Positions 1-7,454 of a DNA stretch of 15,526 nucleotides are shown here, piece by piece (within the stretch, counting starts at the first letter, position 1; every line of letters starts with the position of its first letter). Where the stretch lies: assembly GCA_964453215.1 (NCBI GenBank), contig CAYVRR010000046.1, positions 1-15,526 of the forward strand. The letters run 5' to 3'. This DNA is from SABI01 sp964453215 (GTDB taxonomy: Bacteria; Spirochaetota; Spirochaetia; Sphaerochaetales; Sphaerochaetaceae). Made by a program: the position numbers and the translations under genes. The notes beneath the pieces are model-generated. The model made no database searches. It saw nothing but the letters and a program-made list of their open reading frames with translations, and was not told the DNA's origin.

Positions 1-4
1 ATTT

Positions 5-13
5 TGCTATGAT
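5..13 (+). promoter_or_regulatory. Extended -10 promoter element of the + strand M24 gene
   Basis: TATGAT at 8-13 matches the sigma70 -10 hexamer at five of six positions. It is preceded by TG one base earlier (5-6), giving an extended -10. Transcription would start near 19-20, leaving a leader of about 15 nt. A GGAG ribosome site follows at 24-27, six bases before the ATG at 34. Any -35 element would lie outside the window, so only half of the promoter can be judged. Confidence 0.5.
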
Positions 14-33
14 ACGGCTAACTGGAGTAAGAA

Positions 34-1359
34 ATGAACATAACACCCCCCCTATCACTGAAAGAATTAAGTGCTCTTCAAGATGAAATATTATTAGATA
101 GATTAGAAACAATTCTCCCATCTGTAATGAATGAATGTGATGTTGACATGTGGATAGTGATTGGAGATGAATATAATGAAGGCCCTGTGTTAAGAGCCCT
201 GCTTCCTAGTAGTTTCTTTCATGCACGAAAAACTTCTTTGTTTGTTTTTGCGAGAAAAGGGGAAAAGAATTACAGATACATTGTGAGTAAACCAGATTTC
301 TCCATAGATAAGTTTTATACCCCAGCTCTCTTAAAACCAATTGGTTTTGATTGGGAGAAGTTTTACACAACATTTGCTCCACATTATGATATAGAAGCAA
401 TAAGGTTGATGGATGAAGAAGATATGTGGTCCGCTCTTTCTCGAATAGTGAAGGAAATTGATCCCACCTCCATTGCACTTGAAACATCGAGTACAACATC
501 ATTTAGTGATGGCTTAAGTAAAACTAATTATGACAATATTATTGCCTCTATTGGAAATGAGTATAAAAAGAGAGTTATAAGCGCTGAAGGGGTAGCTGTT
601 CGTTTTTTAGAGACCCGAAGTGAAAAAGAGATTGCATTAATGCAATTAATTGTTGGAACAACCCGAGCTATTATAAAAAAGGCATACTCAACTGAAGTAA
701 TAAAGGTGGGAAAAACTACAACAGGAGAACTTCGTTTCTTCCTTATGGAAGAAGCAATAAGGGTTGGAATGATACCGTGGTTTGATGCAACAGTGTGGAT
801 TAGACGAGATGGAAAAAGTCATATTGATAATGATAATGAAGTGATACAAAAAGGAGATATCCTCCACTGCGACTTTGGTGTTACCTATGGAAGACTCTGC
901 TCAGATGTACAAGAAATGGCATATATCAAACAAGATAATGATGAACAACTAATTAGAGAGTTAACTGAAATACATAAAAAAAGTATGCTCTTTCAAGATA
1001 TCGTGATGGAGAATATCGTAGTAGGTAGGAGTGGAAATGAAGTGCTTACCACCTCTCTTAAAGCAGCTAAAGAGAGAGGAATTAGTAAACCAATGCTCTA
1101 CTCTCACCCCATAGGAATCTATGGACATGGCCCTGGCCCCACAATTGGCACCTTTGGTAATCAAGAGTTTGTAAGTGGGAGTGGGGATAGAATAGTTCAT
1201 AACAATACAGCTTACGCACTAGAACTCAATGTAATGGAAAAAGTACCCTCTTGGAATAACTTAGAAATTATGTGGGGTCAAGAAATAGATATTGCAATCA
1301 TGAACAACACCCCACAATTTCTTAGTGGACGCCAACTAGAGATCCATATTGTTAGCTAA
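34..1359 (+). CDS. M24 family metallopeptidase, Xaa-Pro aminopeptidase-like (distant type)
   Basis: This is a 441-residue cytoplasmic protein (no signal peptide) of the creatinase/aminopeptidase P/prolidase superfamily. An N-terminal creatinase-like domain (about 20-180) carries the stretch DMWIVIGDEYNEGPVLR, which I recognise from a subgroup annotated as Xaa-Pro peptidases. The C-terminal pita-bread domain (about 185-430) retains the five expected metal ligands: D280 and D291 eleven residues apart, H358 in SHPIG, E397 and E417. The first Glu sits in ALELN rather than the usual EPG, and the segment after the His (HPIGIYGHGPGP) differs from the common GHGIG..HE pattern. It is therefore far from the two M24 proteins of the operon. 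The ATG at 34 has GGAG six bases upstream. The 3' end overlaps the convergent aminotransferase gene by 24 nt. Substrate is not determined; cleavage of an Xaa-Pro bond or an amidinohydrolase-type reaction are both possible in this fold. Confidence 0.88.
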   Translation: MNITPPLSLKELSALQDEILLDRLETILPSVMNECDVDMWIVIGDEYNEGPVLRALLPSSFFHARKTSLFVFARKGEKNYRYIVSKPDFSIDKFYTPALLKPIGFDWEKFYTTFAPHYDIEAIRLMDEEDMWSALSRIVKEIDPTSIALETSSTTSFSDGLSKTNYDNIIASIGNEYKKRVISAEGVAVRFLETRSEKEIALMQLIVGTTRAIIKKAYSTEVIKVGKTTTGELRFFLMEEAIRVGMIPWFDATVWIRRDGKSHIDNDNEVIQKGDILHCDFGVTYGRLCSDVQEMAYIKQDNDEQLIRELTEIHKKSMLFQDIVMENIVVGRSGNEVLTTSLKAAKERGISKPMLYSHPIGIYGHGPGPTIGTFGNQEFVSGSGDRIVHNNTAYALELNVMEKVPSWNNLEIMWGQEIDIAIMNNTPQFLSGRQLEIHIVS

Positions 1360-2565
1360 GTACTTTTTTTTCAGGGCAGAAGCAATACGAAGAAATACCT
1401 CTTTAGCTTTTTCATCATCTCCAAACACACTCGTTACAATTCTTATATGCCCTTTCCCTAATTCACCATAGCTACTTCCATCATTTACAAGAACACGAGA
1501 TTCTTCTAATAAGTAGGCAGCAATTTCACTACTACTACCAAGTTCTGATATATCTAACCAGGTGAGAATCCCACTTTCGCTCTTTTTTAATTTCACACCA
1601 GGAACTCTAGAGAAAATATCATAGGCTAAGTCTCTTCTTTGTTCGTGTCGTTTAGTAAGGCTTTTAAGGTAACTTTCTTGCTTTAAAGCTTCAACAGCTC
1701 CAATGGAAGTAATAGTAGAGGCAGCTCCTAACACATTTACAGCAGCTCCATATAAAATATCCATTATCTCATCATGTGCATAGATATACCCAATTCTAAA
1801 CCCGCTAAGTCCAATTCCTTTAGAAATTGAACACACAGTGAGAGTTCTTTCCCACATTCCACTTAGCGTACAAGGAGAGATGAACTCAATACCGTCAAAG
1901 ATATGATCTTCAAATGCTTGATCACAAATGAGTATAAGGTCATGAGCTATAATAAAATTGCTTAGGGCAATAAGTTCCTCTTTTCTAAACACATTAGTTG
2001 TTGGATTATTTGGATGGGTCAAAACAACCATCTTTGTTTTATCAGTTACCCTTTTTTCAAACTCAGTTATATCAATTGAGTAGTTTTGCTGTGCATTAAG
2101 AGGAACTGGCACTACAGAAGCTTTAAGGAGAGTGGGGTTTAAAAAGTTACTTGGGTAACTTGGATCTATCACCATGACTTCATCACCTTCATTTAAGAAG
2201 GGCATCATTGCATACAATAGACCTGAATCAGAGCCAGGAGTTACAATTACATTGCGGGATGGATCTATTGCTAAGTGAGTTTGCTTTTCAATCTTTTTTG
2301 CAATCTCAACTCGAAGCTCCCTCATCCCAATAGGCATACTGTAGTGGGATGGAAACCCCTCAGTTATCGCATCTATCATTACCTTCTTCACAGATTCTGG
2401 AATTGAAGGATCTGGAAAGAAAGGATCTGCCCATGCCATGATATCGACACCCTGAGCCATTAAATTCCCAGCTCCCTCCCCTACATCTGCTTTTGTGACT
2501 TCTTCAAAAAGCCCACCACTTAGGTGAGCGAATTCTTTATTCATGAGATGCTTAACGCTGTTCAT
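1336..2565 (-). CDS. Class I/II PLP-dependent aminotransferase
   Basis: This is a 409-residue fold-type I PLP enzyme of the aspartate aminotransferase superfamily, expected to move an amino group from an amino acid to a 2-oxo acid in the cytoplasm. Visible landmarks are the phosphate-binding region near GSDSG (111-115), HPNNPTT with Asn187, the pyridine-binding Asp215 in CDQAFED, the Schiff-base Lys249 in SISKGIGLSGFRIGY, and the carboxylate-binding Arg375 in HIRIVTS. The Tyr that commonly follows the Asp by three residues (D-x-x-Y) is Phe218 here. It is the last gene of the operon. Its ATG has AGGAG six bases upstream, and this site overlaps the stop codon of the regulator gene nine bases before. 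The last 24 nt are antisense to the end of the convergent M24 gene. An A8 run encodes the lysines near the C-terminus. The amino acid used cannot be read from the sequence. Confidence 0.92.
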   Translation of the reverse strand: MNSVKHLMNKEFAHLSGGLFEEVTKADVGEGAGNLMAQGVDIMAWADPFFPDPSIPESVKKVMIDAITEGFPSHYSMPIGMRELRVEIAKKIEKQTHLAIDPSRNVIVTPGSDSGLLYAMMPFLNEGDEVMVIDPSYPSNFLNPTLLKASVVPVPLNAQQNYSIDITEFEKRVTDKTKMVVLTHPNNPTTNVFRKEELIALSNFIIAHDLILICDQAFEDHIFDGIEFISPCTLSGMWERTLTVCSISKGIGLSGFRIGYIYAHDEIMDILYGAAVNVLGAASTITSIGAVEALKQESYLKSLTKRHEQRRDLAYDIFSRVPGVKLKKSESGILTWLDISELGSSSEIAAYLLEESRVLVNDGSSYGELGKGHIRIVTSVFGDDEKAKEVFLRIASALKKKYLANNMDL

Positions 2566-2574
2566 GTCCCACTC

Positions 2575-3225
2575 CTACTCTTTATTTGTTTGTTGTAAAT
2601 AGCGATAGACTGTTTGTGTTGAAACTCCTAATACGTGAGCCACTGAATTAACAGCTCCTTTAAATTTAAACACACCTCTCGCTTCAAGGGTGCTTATGAG
2701 ACACTTCTTTTCACTCGTTGATGAGTCAATAATAGATAACCCATGCTCTAGGGTAACACTCTCAATGATCTCACTCACAACATCATCAACGACACCATCA
2801 AACCGCTCTGATGAATTAGGAGCTCCATTGTGTGTTGGTGTCATGAGTAACTCTTCAATCGAGTCTTGCATTCTTAAAAGGTTCGTTATATCTATATTCA
2901 CACACAAGAGTCCTATTACTTCACCTTCACTATCTTTAATAAAATAGGTGCTACTACGTAAGATTTTATTTCCATTTTTAGTAGTACCTGTGTAGTTCGT
3001 AACACTCTCTTTATCTAGATATACTTTTTTTTGCATCAGTTCTAAGGCATAGGCGGTAATAGACCCGCCTACCTTACGATTTGTAATATGTCCATTTACT
3101 ATGTGGCAAATAGAGTGGCTATAGTCACTAACATCATGAATTAAAACTTCACACGTTTTTCCATTAATAGCAGCTATATAATCTGCTATAGGGAAATAGC
3201 GCATGAGTTCTGGGTGACGCGTCAT
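2575..3225 (-). CDS. YheO/DauR-like transcriptional regulator (PAS plus HTH)
   Basis: This is a 216-residue regulator with an N-terminal YheO-type PAS-like domain (about 5-120; NGKTCEVLIHD, then GEVIGLLCVNIDIT) and a C-terminal helix-turn-helix (about 172-212). The HTH ends VAHVLGVSTQTVYRYL, the signature of the DauR/YheO group. Known relatives include DauR, which represses D-arginine catabolic genes in Pseudomonas; E. coli YheO is uncharacterised. The PAS domain probably binds a small ligand, perhaps an amino acid or imino/oxo acid made by the pathway (inference). The gene starts 6 nt after the ridA stop, with AAAGGG overlapping the end of ridA, and lies 9 nt before the aminotransferase gene, so it is co-transcribed with its likely targets and would be autoregulated. 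Candidate operators are the inverted repeats around the binding-protein gene and the promoter at about 15401-15429. Nothing in the sequence decides between repressor and activator. Confidence 0.88.
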   Translation of the reverse strand: MTRHPELMRYFPIADYIAAINGKTCEVLIHDVSDYSHSICHIVNGHITNRKVGGSITAYALELMQKKVYLDKESVTNYTGTTKNGNKILRSSTYFIKDSEGEVIGLLCVNIDITNLLRMQDSIEELLMTPTHNGAPNSSERFDGVVDDVVSEIIESVTLEHGLSIIDSSTSEKKCLISTLEARGVFKFKGAVNSVAHVLGVSTQTVYRYLQQTNKE

Positions 3226-3231
3226 GATGAG

Positions 3232-3612
3232 TTACCCTTTTACACAAATAGCATCAATTTCAACACCAACATCTTTTGGAAGTCTTGAAACTTCAACAGC
3301 AGCACGAGCTGGTGTGTGATCTTGAAAAAATTCAGCATAGACTTCATTTACTGCAGCAAAATCATTCATATCTCGTAAAAAAACTTGGCACTTTACGATG
3401 TCAGTAATCGCAAAACCAGCTTCTTTAACAATAGCTGCTATGTTATCTAAACTCTGCTTTGTCTGTTTTTTAATATCATCACTCACTAAGGTCATTGTGG
3501 AGGCAACAAATGGGATTTGCCCTGAAACATATAATGTATCATGAGCTAGGTATGCTTGAGCGTAGGGCCCAATTGCAGCTGGGGCATCTTTGGTAGCAAT
3601 AACTTTTTTCAT
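3232..3612 (-). CDS. ridA: RidA family enamine/imine deaminase
   Basis: This is a 126-residue protein of the YjgF/YER057c/UK114 family, full length for the group and forming trimers in known members. RidA hydrolyses reactive enamines and imines, classically 2-aminoacrylate, to 2-oxo acids and ammonia, protecting PLP enzymes from damage. Residues typical of true RidA are present: GPYAQA with Tyr17, VSGQIP around Gly31, Arg103 in PARAAVEV (equivalent to the catalytic Arg105 of E. coli RidA) and Glu118 in VEIDAI. The position of E. coli Cys107 is Ala105 here, which is not essential. The ATG is preceded by AAAGGAG eleven bases upstream. It lies 23 nt downstream of the ATPase gene and just ahead of the regulator. 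Its company, two PLP enzymes one of which resembles C-S beta-lyases, makes clearance of PLP-enzyme by-products the natural role, though it could be a dedicated pathway deaminase. Confidence 0.93.
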   Translation of the reverse strand: MKKVIATKDAPAAIGPYAQAYLAHDTLYVSGQIPFVASTMTLVSDDIKKQTKQSLDNIAAIVKEAGFAITDIVKCQVFLRDMNDFAAVNEVYAEFFQDHTPARAAVEVSRLPKDVGVEIDAICVKG

Positions 3613-3635
3613 AATTTAGTAATCTCCTTTATCTT

Positions 3636-4607
3636 TTATGCGTAAAAACAACTTACAATATGATGCGGGGAAACCTCTCTCAATTCGGGTTTCTCTTTAT
3701 GACACGTATCTGTTGCAATGGGGCAACGAGTTGAAAATGGACATCCTTTTGGTGCATTCATCGCGTTAGGAATCTCCCCTTCTAAAATGACCCGTGGATT
3801 CTTTACCCTTGGGTCCCCTTTACTAATAGAACCTATGAGGGATGCTGTATAGGGATGGCGAGGATTTCTAAAGAGCTCATTTGAATCAGCTATTTCCATC
3901 ACTTCCCCGAGATATAACACCATAATGCGGTCACTAATAAACTTCACAACACGTAAATCGTGTGAGATGAACATATAGGTTAAATTCAATCTATTTTTCA
4001 ACTCTACTAATAGATTTATTATTTGAGCTTGTACAGAGACATCTAAAGCTGAAACAGATTCATCACAGACAAGGAACTCAGGATTAAGGCTAATACCACG
4101 AGCGATAACTATTCGTTGCCTCTGCCCTCCACTAAATTCATGTGGATAGCGATTCATCTCATCTTTAGAGAGACCAACGATATCAAGTAGAGAGATAATA
4201 ATCTTTTCTTTCTCACTAGTGCTAAGTTCTTTTCTAAAGTTATCGAGAGGTTCGCCAATGATATCTCGAACAGTCATTTTAGGATTCATACTGCTATATG
4301 GGTCTTGAAAAATATATTGCATATCTTTCCTTAAAGACCTAATTTGGTCACCACTATAGTCGATAATGTTTTTCCCATTAAAGACAATAGAACCACTTGT
4401 TGGCTCCCACAGTCTTAAAATTGTTTTCCCTAACGTGCTTTTTCCACACCCAGATTCTCCAACAACTCCAAGTGTTTGTCCCCTTTTAACATCGAAAGAG
4501 ACATTATTTACAGCTTTTACAAATACTTGGTTCTCTTTTCTAAGAGCTTTTTTCATTAAAAAGTGTTTGTTGAGGTTTCTCACTTCTAAAATATTATCTT
4601 GACTCAT
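3636..4607 (-). CDS. Peptide ABC transporter ATP-binding protein, DppF/OppF type
   Basis: This is one of two ATPases (323 residues) that power the peptide importer from the cytoplasmic face. The Walker A motif is GESGCGKST (50-58), the Q-loop Gln101 is in FQDPYSSMNP, the ABC signature is FSGGQRQR (158-165), Walker B is FLVCDE (178-183) and the switch His is H216 in ISHD. The C-terminal oligopeptide/dipeptide extension (about 235-323) has Cys289, Cys295, Cys302 and Cys320; in some homologues such cysteines bind an iron-sulfur cluster. SMNP and the longer N-terminal insertion (residues 18-30) fit the F-type subunit. The ATG overlaps the stop of the D-type ATPase gene by four bases (ATGA), indicating translational coupling and paired assembly. 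Family assignment is secure. Dipeptide versus oligopeptide specificity cannot be told from an ATPase. Confidence 0.95.
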   Translation of the reverse strand: MSQDNILEVRNLNKHFLMKKALRKENQVFVKAVNNVSFDVKRGQTLGVVGESGCGKSTLGKTILRLWEPTSGSIVFNGKNIIDYSGDQIRSLRKDMQYIFQDPYSSMNPKMTVRDIIGEPLDNFRKELSTSEKEKIIISLLDIVGLSKDEMNRYPHEFSGGQRQRIVIARGISLNPEFLVCDESVSALDVSVQAQIINLLVELKNRLNLTYMFISHDLRVVKFISDRIMVLYLGEVMEIADSNELFRNPRHPYTASLIGSISKGDPRVKNPRVILEGEIPNAMNAPKGCPFSTRCPIATDTCHKEKPELREVSPHHIVSCFYA

Positions 4608-5587
4608 TTTTTCACCTCATCACTAAATAAGAAACATTTTACCACACTATTACCAACTTTGTAGGTTAAAGGAGAGGTGGTTTCACATATATCCATTTTA
4701 TGTTCACAACGGGGATGGAAATAGCAGCCACTTGGGCGCTTTGTGATACTAGGAACCATTCCACTAATTGTTGGAAGAATTGGGTCTTTATGATCATCTA
4801 ATGATGGCATTGTAGCTAAGAGACCTTTTGTGTATGGATGAAGTGGTGTTTCAAAGATGTCGATAACCGGTCCTTTTTCTATAATCTCTCCACAATACAT
4901 TACAATTACATCATCTGCAATATCAGCTACAACATTTAAATCATGCGTAACAAAAAGTATTGAAGTTTTATACTTTTTCTTCAACTCTTCAAGTAAGTTA
5001 AGTATCTGTGCCTCTATAGTTACATCTAAGGCAGTAGTTGGCTCATCAGCTATCATGATCTTTGGCTGAGTAACAAGAGCCATAGCTATCATCACCCTTT
5101 GCCTCATCCCACCACTTAGTTCATGAGGAAATTGATTAAATCTTCTCTCTGGAGTTGGAATTCCAACTTGTTTTAATGTATCAAGGGCTATCTCTTTTGC
5201 CTCTTTTCTTGAAGCATCTTTGTGTTCAATGATACACTCAGTAATTTGATCCCCTATTTTGAGGATTGGGTTAAGGGCAGTCATTGGCTCTTGGAAAATC
5301 ATAGAGATTTTTTTACCAAGAATAGTGTGTTGCACTTCTGGCTGACTGAGCTTTAGTATATCTACCCCATCAACAAAAATCTCACCACCACTAATGTGCC
5401 CATTTTCTGCAATGAGTTGCATGATAGCAAGGGAGGTAACACTCTTACCACTACCAGACTCTCCCACAATTGCTAAGGTTTTTTGCTCATCAAGGGTAAA
5501 GCTAATGTGTTCAACAGCATTAAAAACGCCATCTTCTGTCCTGAACTTTACACTTAAATCTTTTACTTCTAATATAGTTTTACTCAT
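4604..5587 (-). CDS. Peptide ABC transporter ATP-binding protein, DppD/OppD type
   Basis: This is the second ATPase subunit (327 residues), expected to form a heterodimer with the F-type ATPase encoded immediately downstream. Motifs are Walker A GESGSGKS (42-49), Q-loop Gln99 in FQEPMTALNP, signature LSGGMRQR (157-164), Walker B IMIADE (177-182) and switch His215 in VTHD. LSGGMRQR and the MTALNP Q-loop are characteristic of D-type subunits. The C-terminal extension has four cysteines (288, 294, 301, 318) in the CxxHPRC arrangement typical of the Dpp/Opp group. The ATG at 5587 has AGGAG about 12 bases upstream and lies 15 nt after the permease stop. All residues needed for ATP hydrolysis are present, so both sites of the heterodimer look competent. 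Confidence 0.95.
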   Translation of the reverse strand: MSKTILEVKDLSVKFRTEDGVFNAVEHISFTLDEQKTLAIVGESGSGKSVTSLAIMQLIAENGHISGGEIFVDGVDILKLSQPEVQHTILGKKISMIFQEPMTALNPILKIGDQITECIIEHKDASRKEAKEIALDTLKQVGIPTPERRFNQFPHELSGGMRQRVMIAMALVTQPKIMIADEPTTALDVTIEAQILNLLEELKKKYKTSILFVTHDLNVVADIADDVIVMYCGEIIEKGPVIDIFETPLHPYTKGLLATMPSLDDHKDPILPTISGMVPSITKRPSGCYFHPRCEHKMDICETTSPLTYKVGNSVVKCFLFSDEVKK

Positions 5588-5602
5588 CTATCTCTTTTTC
5601 TC

Positions 5603-6472
5603 CTACTGCCTTGAATCAAACGCATCTCTTAGGCCATCTCCTACAAAGTAGATTGCTAAGACCAATAAGAGATTCACAATTCCAGGTGGAATCCAAATCC
5701 AGGGCATATCTCGAAGCACAAGGAGCTTTTGAGCATCCATGAGCATATTTCCCCAACTAGGTGTTGGCTGTTGTACCCCCACCCCTAAAAACGAGAGGGA
5801 TGCTTCCATCAATATAGCTTGTGCTGTTCCTATTGTTACTTGCACCATAATTGGAGCTAAAATATTTGGAAGAATATGTTTTAAAATAATTTTAAAATTC
5901 TTAGACCCAACAGCGTGACTTGCTAAGACATAATCGAGCTCTTTTACCCGTAGCACCTCAGCTCTCACTAAGCGAGCGGTACTTGTCCAACTTACAAATC
6001 CTATGGCAAGAATAACAATCCAAATGGAAGGATCCATGATTGTTGAAATCGATATTAATAGAAAAAGTACTGGAAAGGAGATAACTATATCTACAATCCT
6101 CATAAACACTGCATCAATAACCTTTCCAAAATACCCCGTAATAAGGCCAATACATGTTCCAATCAAGGTAGCTATCGAAACGGCTAACAGGGCAACCATC
6201 ATCGTTACCCGAGCTCCATATACTAACCGTGAAAATACATCTCGCCCAAGACTATCTGTTCCTAACAGATGTTCAGCTGAAGGAGAAGCATATTTATTGT
6301 AAACATTTTGCCCCTCAATAAAGAAAAACTCACTCGGTTCATATGGGGCAATGAATGGGGCAAAGATCGCAACAACTACAAAGAAAATAGTAATAAAACC
6401 ACCGATAACAGCGAGTTTGTTGCGTTTAAATCTTCGAAGCGCAAAATCATAAAAGCTATTTTTTTTAATCAC
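5603..6472 (-). CDS. Peptide ABC transporter permease, DppC/OppC type
   Basis: This inner-membrane permease has about 289 residues from the start chosen here. A short cytoplasmic N-terminus rich in Lys/Arg (FALRRFKRNKL) leads into TM1 (about 20-40). The periplasmic segment carries the C-subunit signature HLLGTDSLGRDVFSR (68-82). Further membrane spans follow, and the EAA loop that docks on the ATPases is at about 180-203 (DYVLASHAVGS...LPN). The start is uncertain. The open frame extends to a TTG at 6508, inside the end of the upstream permease gene and with no good ribosome site. A GTG at 6484 has AGGA six bases upstream, and a GTG at 6472 has GAGG six bases upstream. I prefer 6472 because of its ribosome site and because the product then begins MIKKNSFYDF, like other family members. 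It pairs with the B-type permease encoded just upstream. Confidence 0.93.
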   Translation of the reverse strand: MIKKNSFYDFALRRFKRNKLAVIGGFITIFFVVVAIFAPFIAPYEPSEFFFIEGQNVYNKYASPSAEHLLGTDSLGRDVFSRLVYGARVTMMVALLAVSIATLIGTCIGLITGYFGKVIDAVFMRIVDIVISFPVLFLLISISTIMDPSIWIVILAIGFVSWTSTARLVRAEVLRVKELDYVLASHAVGSKNFKIILKHILPNILAPIMVQVTIGTAQAILMEASLSFLGVGVQQPTPSWGNMLMDAQKLLVLRDMPWIWIPPGIVNLLLVLAIYFVGDGLRDAFDSRQ

Positions 6473-6485
6473 ACCTATCCTCACT

Positions 6486-7445
6486 TTAATTCCTAATCCT
6501 TGGGTCAACTACCGCATAGAGAATGTCACTCAAAAGGTTGCCAAGCAACACAAGGGTTGCTGTTATCAAGTTGAGGGCCATAATAATTCCATATTCCCTA
6601 TCTTGGATTGCTTTAATTCCTAACTGCCCCATACCAGGCCAGTTAAAAATACTCTCTGTGATATATGCACCACTAAATAAAAATGGGATAGAGAGGCCAA
6701 ATATTGTAACTACTGGGATAAGTGCATTACGAAAGGCATGTTTGTAGAGGATTACTTTGTTTTTTAACCCTTTTGCCTTAGCCGTCCTTATATAATCTTC
6801 CTTTAAGACATCTAACATATTTGAGCGAGTGAAACGAGAAACTGAGGCAATATTACCAAGAGATAATACGATGGATGGGAGAATGAGGTGATGAAGAACA
6901 TCCCTAAAGTGGGCAAACCCTACATACCCTGCCCTCATATTCACCATCCCGCCGGAGGGGAAAATTCCAAGAATAAGGGCAAAGAAATAGATAACTAAGA
7001 GCCCAAAGAAGAACGATGGAATAGCAACTCCCACAAGGGATAAGAAGGTGAGAGAGTAATCAAGTTTTGTATTCTTTTTTACCGCAGCAACGACTCCAAC
7101 AGGAATTCCCACAACAAACGAAAGGACAAATGCACTGAGGGTGAGGATAATTGTATTTGGTAGACGCTCTAATATGAGGGCACTGACAGAGTGATTCCCA
7201 CTATAGGTGTATCCAAAGTTCCCTCTTACCACCTGCCCAATCCATTTCACGTATTGAATGTGGATTGGATCATTTAATCCAAGGGCATCCCTTGATGCCT
7301 CTAAGTCTTCCATACTAATTGAAGGATTCACAAAGTTTGCTAAAGGATCTCCTGGGGAGAGCTTCATAATACCAAACGATAGTATCGTTATTCCTAAAAT
7401 AACTGGAAGAGAGAGCAATAATCGTTTTGAAATATATTTTAACAC
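6486..7445 (-). CDS. Peptide ABC transporter permease, DppB/OppB type
   Basis: This is a 319-residue inner-membrane permease with the standard length and start of the family (MLKYISKRLLLSLPVILGIT). TM1 is at about 9-29. The external N-terminal segment contains LSPGDP (29-34) and LGLNDP (55-60). Later spans lie at about 98-121, 133-156, 185-204, 240-262 and 289-309. The EAA coupling loop is at about 217-240 (DYIRTAKAKGL..). The protein ends VDPRIRN, a hallmark of B subunits. The start is a GTG at 7445 with AGGAG six bases upstream; this ribosome site overlaps the stop of the preceding M24 gene, a close coupling of peptidase and transporter genes. It forms the translocation pore with the C-type permease. 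Confidence 0.95.
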   Translation of the reverse strand: MLKYISKRLLLSLPVILGITILSFGIMKLSPGDPLANFVNPSISMEDLEASRDALGLNDPIHIQYVKWIGQVVRGNFGYTYSGNHSVSALILERLPNTIILTLSAFVLSFVVGIPVGVVAAVKKNTKLDYSLTFLSLVGVAIPSFFFGLLVIYFFALILGIFPSGGMVNMRAGYVGFAHFRDVLHHLILPSIVLSLGNIASVSRFTRSNMLDVLKEDYIRTAKAKGLKNKVILYKHAFRNALIPVVTIFGLSIPFLFSGAYITESIFNWPGMGQLGIKAIQDREYGIIMALNLITATLVLLGNLLSDILYAVVDPRIRN

Positions 7446-7454
7446 GTTTTTCTC

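Noticed and set aside
961..1200. Open frame of 79 codons on the - strand inside the M24 gene
   Set aside because: It lies wholly opposite a well-supported M24 coding sequence with intact metal ligands, has no family resemblance and no credible ribosome site.
1352..1371. TTAGCTAA plus T8 as an intrinsic terminator for the + strand gene
   Set aside because: The palindrome can form at most a stem of a few A-T pairs with no loop room, so it is not a convincing terminator hairpin, although the T run is noted.
6473..6508. TTG at 6508 as the start of the DppC/OppC-type permease
   Set aside because: No ribosome site at proper distance and a 23-nt overlap with the upstream gene; GTG codons at 6484 and 6472 have better sites.
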